Positions 21,564 through 64,000 of a stretch of 64,000 nt of DNA are shown here, in pieces. The DNA comes from Oncomelania hupensis (lineage: Eukaryota > Mollusca > Gastropoda > Littorinimorpha > Pomatiopsidae). Each line of letters begins with the position of its first letter. The stretch's first letter is position 1. The position numbers and the translations under genes were made by a program. The stretch lies in contig CM072517.1 of the NCBI GenBank assembly GCA_036898135.1, positions 66,898,604 to 66,962,603 on the forward strand, written 5' to 3'. The notes beneath the pieces were generated by a model. That model had not been told where the DNA came from, did no database searches, and worked only from the letters and a program-made list of their open reading frames with translations.

Positions 21564-23245
21564 ATGGAAGCTTCTACGAACTCCAACAGAACTGTGCCAC
21601 ATGTTTGTGGACCGTTTGTGCTCAATATCGAGAGCACTCTCAGTAAGCAGTTTTGATTGTTGAAGCGTGATGCCATATATTCTGATTACTTCAAGTTATT
21701 TGTGGTATTATTAATTTTTTTTAATGAGAATTTTTCACATTTTTCCAGACGTGTCAAGCATCCAAATTTCGTATTCTTGCTGAAGCCTTGGGGTTTCAAA
21801 TTGAAGCTTGAACTTTTGCGCCTCAAAATGAGCAAGACATGGAAGGAGTTCTTCCCCAAAACTGTTAATGGTGACCTTGTGAATGGGTTTAACTTGCGCA
21901 CAGTGATAGAAGAGACAGTGAAAACTGCCCAAATGCTAGCAGTGGATAACGCTTTCAGAGAGTTTTTCAGTATTGATCTTGAAAACCGCATATTAGGTAG
22001 ACACGTTGGCATCCATCTCCGGAAGCACAAGATAACAAGAGAGCATCTGTTGAATCCAGGTTCACTGGAGGAATTGCAGACCCCTTCAGAACCGGTGAAT
22101 GGAGTGATTGTTGATATTGTGGCCTTTTCCAAACAAGGAGCAAGACTTTACTGTCGCTAACTGCCGTAAGGTTCTACAGTTCTTGGGAGCTGAAGTCTCT
22201 CATCTGACCAACCAGCAACTGAATGCAAGTCTTAAGATCATCTACAACCAATACTTGTCCCTCAACAAGAGTATTAAGAAAGAAAATGGAGTTGAGAAAA
22301 TATAAACATTTTTGTCGTTAACCCCCGAGTTCACCAAAGTCACTGCTCAGGTGCCATGCCCATCATCAGCTGCTTGGCATGCACCTGACAATGTGAAGCT
22401 GGCATCAGCTGAAAAAACACAAGCTATGTTGAGGCGGAAATTAGAAGATGCTGAAGCCGAGATAGCCCGACAAGTTCAGCAAAATTCAGCACTTGCAGAA
22501 CAACTTTACATTACTGCAATGACATCAAAAAAATGCACGAAGAAAGCGATAAACAACAACAACGCATAGCAGAAATGCAGTCTCAAGCAAGACACGTGCA
22601 AGAGAAGGAAACCCTGCTGACTAGTCTTCATGAAACAAAGCATGAGGTTGCTGCCATCAGAAAAACTGCTTACTATCGTGGACTAAAACGTAAAGATCAA
22701 TATCGGAGAACTAAAGAAAAAATCCTCGTTGCTCAAAAAAGTTGTACATGCTCCTGCGCAAAAAAAGTCAAGAATGAACAGTCAAAGCTATCCTGTCAGA
22801 AGGCAAGACACAATCTGATGAAAGCTAAAAAAGATGATGAAACTCGCCATTGTAAAGAAACAGCTGAGGCACTGAATCAGCAGCCAGAAGAGATGAAGCT
22901 AAAAAATGTTGATTGTTCCCAGGACAAAGCAATCGTTCGCTTGAAAGATGACCTTGGCCATTTTATTCCAGAAGCCATCATTTGTGTGATGAAGTTAGTG
23001 GGAGAGCATGAGGTTTGCCATCAGGGAGATGTGGGAAATAATTCAAGCGGTCTTAAAAATTATTCTTGATGCTCATCTTCCTAACAGTGATCTCCCCAGC
23101 ATGCGTTCTGCTATGAGATTTGCTGACAGAGGGCACCTCATCAGCAAAATCCATGTGACAGAGCACCTCTTGGCGGCTGAACGTTTTGACCTACACACCG
23201 ATGGAACAAGTCTTAGTGGTAGGAAATACTTGTCACAGCAAGTCA
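21564..23245 (+). pseudogene. Degenerate relative of the coiled-coil gene (N-terminal half)
   Basis: ATG 21564 and donor GTAAGC at 21643 give a short first exon in the same phase as exon 1 of the 3236 gene. From 21749 the frames are broken: KTWKEFFPKTVNGDL, a long coiled coil in two further frames (22312-22900), then IIQAVLKIILDAHLPNSDLPSMRSAMRFAD and AAERFDLHTDGTSLSGRKYL up to about 23245, collinear with the other gene's GKAIQAVASNLL and RFDLHADGTS. The rest of the catalytic core is missing; a SINE-like element follows at 23364. At least three frameshifts indicate a pseudogene. Confidence 0.65.
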
Positions 23246-23363
23246 CCACAGCTAAGTCTACATTGTCACACCCTCTATTAAACCATAAATCAACAAAAAA
23301 ACAAAACAAGTACAGAATCAACAAGGATCAAAATGGGATAAATACAATTGTTTCTACTCATGT

Positions 23364-23545
23364 AGATCTGGGGTCTTCTCTTGCATGCAGCTCTTGAGCA
23401 AGACAGCTTGATCAGCGATAATGATGGTAAAAAATTGGGCTTGTAGCTAATAGATGGTTGATGTGTTTTTATGTGTTTGAATAATTAATGTATTTGTGGG
23501 GGGCCCAAGGCAGCTGGGACTTAGATCCTACATCAGCCTAAGCCT
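23364..23545 (+). mobile_element. SINE-like repeat copy
   Basis: Nearly identical over ~180 bp to the reverse strand of 28651-28533 plus 27647-27590. Shared words include GTAGATCTGGGGTC and AAGGCAGCTGG. It lacks the 877-bp TTAA insertion of the other copy, which gives an empty site (TTTGAATAATTAATG). Confidence 0.75.
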
Positions 23546-23863
23546 CTGTTCCGCAATAATGCTTTTCCTTCAGAAAAATATACTGCTTTTAAGTAATAAC
23601 AGTGTACAAAATTGTACGGAATATAATCTTTTTTTTTCTTCTCAAGGGAAAAAAAGACAGAGGAGAAAGACTGGGTGCAAAAAAAATACATTTGCACTGT
23701 TGAAGGCAGATACTGCGCAAAGCTTTCCTTGTGTAAGTAAATGGTTGTTTGAGAGTCGATACACAAGCACAAGACATACAGGAGAACAAACCAGCGAGTG
23801 CACAAAATATTCTGAAGCACTCAACAGCACAATTTGGACAACAAGAAAAAGAAATGTTCCTAC

Positions 23864-62467
<38,604 letters not shown>

Positions 62468-62905
62468 CTGGAGGAAAAAACCATAATAAATAATAATAAC
62501 AGATGCTATCGGCATCTTCTTCCTCAATCAGACTCAAAGCTCAGCAATCTTCAACCAACATAGAACACACAAATGTTATAGAGAATCACAACACCCACAC
62601 ACATTCATCACTCAAACACATGGAGTAAAAGCAAGTCACTAGAAGATGTAACAGAAACCAAGTTCAGACAGACTGCTTCCAACACCAAGACAAGCGGTCA
62701 TATTACACAGTTAGCCCAAGGGTGCCACTATAAAAATATTGAAATGAGCAAGAGGAAAGTGCGGGGTAAGTGTTTGCAGGTGAGATGAATACTTCTTGGG
62801 GGGAATCAAATACATGTGTTTCTAGATGCTGTAGTTGATAATCTTGTAACCATCAATCCAATACAACTTCTCTGCTTCTGGTACCTGTGGGCACCAATTT
62901 AAGTG
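62468..62905. other. NUP160 intron upstream of the first exon found
   Basis: No gene or recognised repeat until the hAT terminus at 62906. Confidence 0.3.
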
Positions 62906-64000
62906 CAGGTCTGCCTACCCACAAATCTCAATTTTCTTACTATCTGAAGTAAAAAATTCAAATTTCCTTACAGTATTTCAGATTTCCTTATTCAGCCTTT
63001 CGGCAAAGTTATATCAATCGTTTACACTTGTGATGTAGAAGGTTCCTGAGATGTTGATGGTTGCTGTGATGTAGAAGGTTCCTGAGATGATGGTTGCTGT
63101 GATGTAAAAGGTTCCTGAGATGCTTTTTGAAGAGAGTGTAGTAGGCACTTTTCAAACTTTTTAGTTCTTCTTTTGTGTACTCTCTGCTTAGAAAATCACC
63201 TGGTCTTGATTTAGCCACAATCAAAGCGTTGGACATGCTTCCCTGGAAATCTGTTATTGTCTTCCTTACATGAGATAACACTCTTTCACAATGAGATGAT
63301 GAGTGTGGAAGTGTCAGAAGATACAGCATCACTCTTGGCAAGTGCTGAAACATAGCTGCTCCGTCTTCACCAAGGTCACTGACTGCTGCCCAAATGTGAT
63401 CATCTCATTCAAAATCTGCGAGAAAGTGACTAATGTCAGTTGTTTGGTACCTTGCAAATTCAACCTGTATTTGGTTGATGGTAGTATTTGCAGTCAGAAT
63501 TGATGGGAATCTCTTCAACAAGTACTCCAAATCAGAAAAGCTGGCAATCAGTTGTTTAGCAGGATCTGCTACTTGCACATGTCGAAGAAGAGGGCCAGAC
63601 AGAGGAAGTTTTCTTTGCAAGTATAAACAACTGGCTCGATAGAACGAAAACACATCATTGTAGAAGTCTTGAACAATAGTTGATTTTAGCTTGTTTTCAC
63701 GTTTTTCAAGAAATACCCTAGCTTCCTCCCCCATGATTATATCTTTGCCTTATTTGACCTTCACTTTGTCAACGTCAATATCTAACAGAGGTTTCTGCAT
63801 CATCTCCTGGGGTTGCACAAATCTAATCAACAGATCTTTTAGAAGATTTTCCAGCTTCACAAGCAGCTCGCTGATCATGGGCTTCTCTGTTTGAAGCTCG
63901 GTGTTGATGGTTTCAAAGACGCCTATGACATCTGCAAGACACATGCAGTACAGTATCTTTGTCCGAGATGAGAAAATTTCCATCAGATCACTTGCCTTTT
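62906..64000 (-). mobile_element. hAT transposon, 3' part, running off the window
   Basis: CAGGTCTGCCTACCC at 62906 matches the termini at 9989 and 20552. The minus-strand transposase lies just inside. The preceding bases TAAGTG are the predicted 6-bp duplication; its partner would be right of the window. Confidence 0.8.
63009..64000 (-). pseudogene. hAT transposase C-terminal half, two in-frame stops
   Basis: Reads KILYCMCLADVIGVFETINT, LIRFVQPQEMMQKPLLDIDV, then a TAA (63748-63750), FYRASCLYLQRKLPLSGPLL, FARYQTTDISHFLADFE, a TGA (63402-63404), and the dimerisation region MLYLLTLPHSSSHCERVLSH. All segments share one frame, so two stops are the only interruptions. The C-terminus has a ~40-bp tandem repeat (63035-63125). 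It is related to the 10286 transposase (same order of FV.P, ADP..Q, Y.STDI and HSS.HCERV motifs) but clearly diverged. Confidence 0.85.

Overview
This is a eukaryotic window with spliced genes, GT/AG introns, long AT-rich introns and dense transposon debris. The mixture of 5S-like and tRNA-like SINEs, RTE-, CR1- and L1/Tx1-like LINEs, THAP, hAT and TTAA-type DNA transposons, plus a metazoan nucleoporin, suggests a marine invertebrate, most plausibly a mollusc. That taxon is an inference.

The one recognised conserved host gene is NUP160 (nuclear pore Y-complex subunit) on the minus strand. Fifteen consecutive exons run from 62467 down to 23864, about 2.4 kb of coding sequence spread over 38.6 kb. 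Every exon junction I could check has matching phase. The N-terminus lies to the right of the window. The last ~250 codons were not found and probably lie to the left. Exon 61560-61758 carries an apparent frameshift. The NUP160 introns have collected most of the mobile elements listed here.

The left third (1-23.5 kb) is transposon-derived. It holds: a broken THAP/helix-turn-helix transposase (1-1547); a six-exon gene of an unnamed coiled-coil, RNase-H-like, Tudor/SH3-like family (3236-8165), whose last exon continues in an inverted segment (8431-8572) and then again at 13388-13458; a LINE broken by a complete 3.17 kb hAT element (9989-13155); an unrecognised ORF with an earlier partial duplicate; an OTU-protease fragment; and two degenerate relatives of the coiled-coil gene (18974-19340 and 21564-23245).

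Two patterns recur across the window. First, seven internally deleted elements flanked by TTAA (one side degenerate in one copy) have piggyBac-like termini, and most carry duplicated or palindromic words beside only one terminus. Second, many hAT-like elements have exact 6-bp target duplications rather than the usual 8 bp. Several insertions can be checked inside the window because an unoccupied paralogous site is also present. The most striking structure is at 8.1-13.5 kb. Two oppositely oriented LINE insertions appear to have recombined, inverting part of the coiled-coil gene and leaving each LINE flanked by the other's target duplication. Undoing the inversion on paper gives an open reading frame through both junctions.
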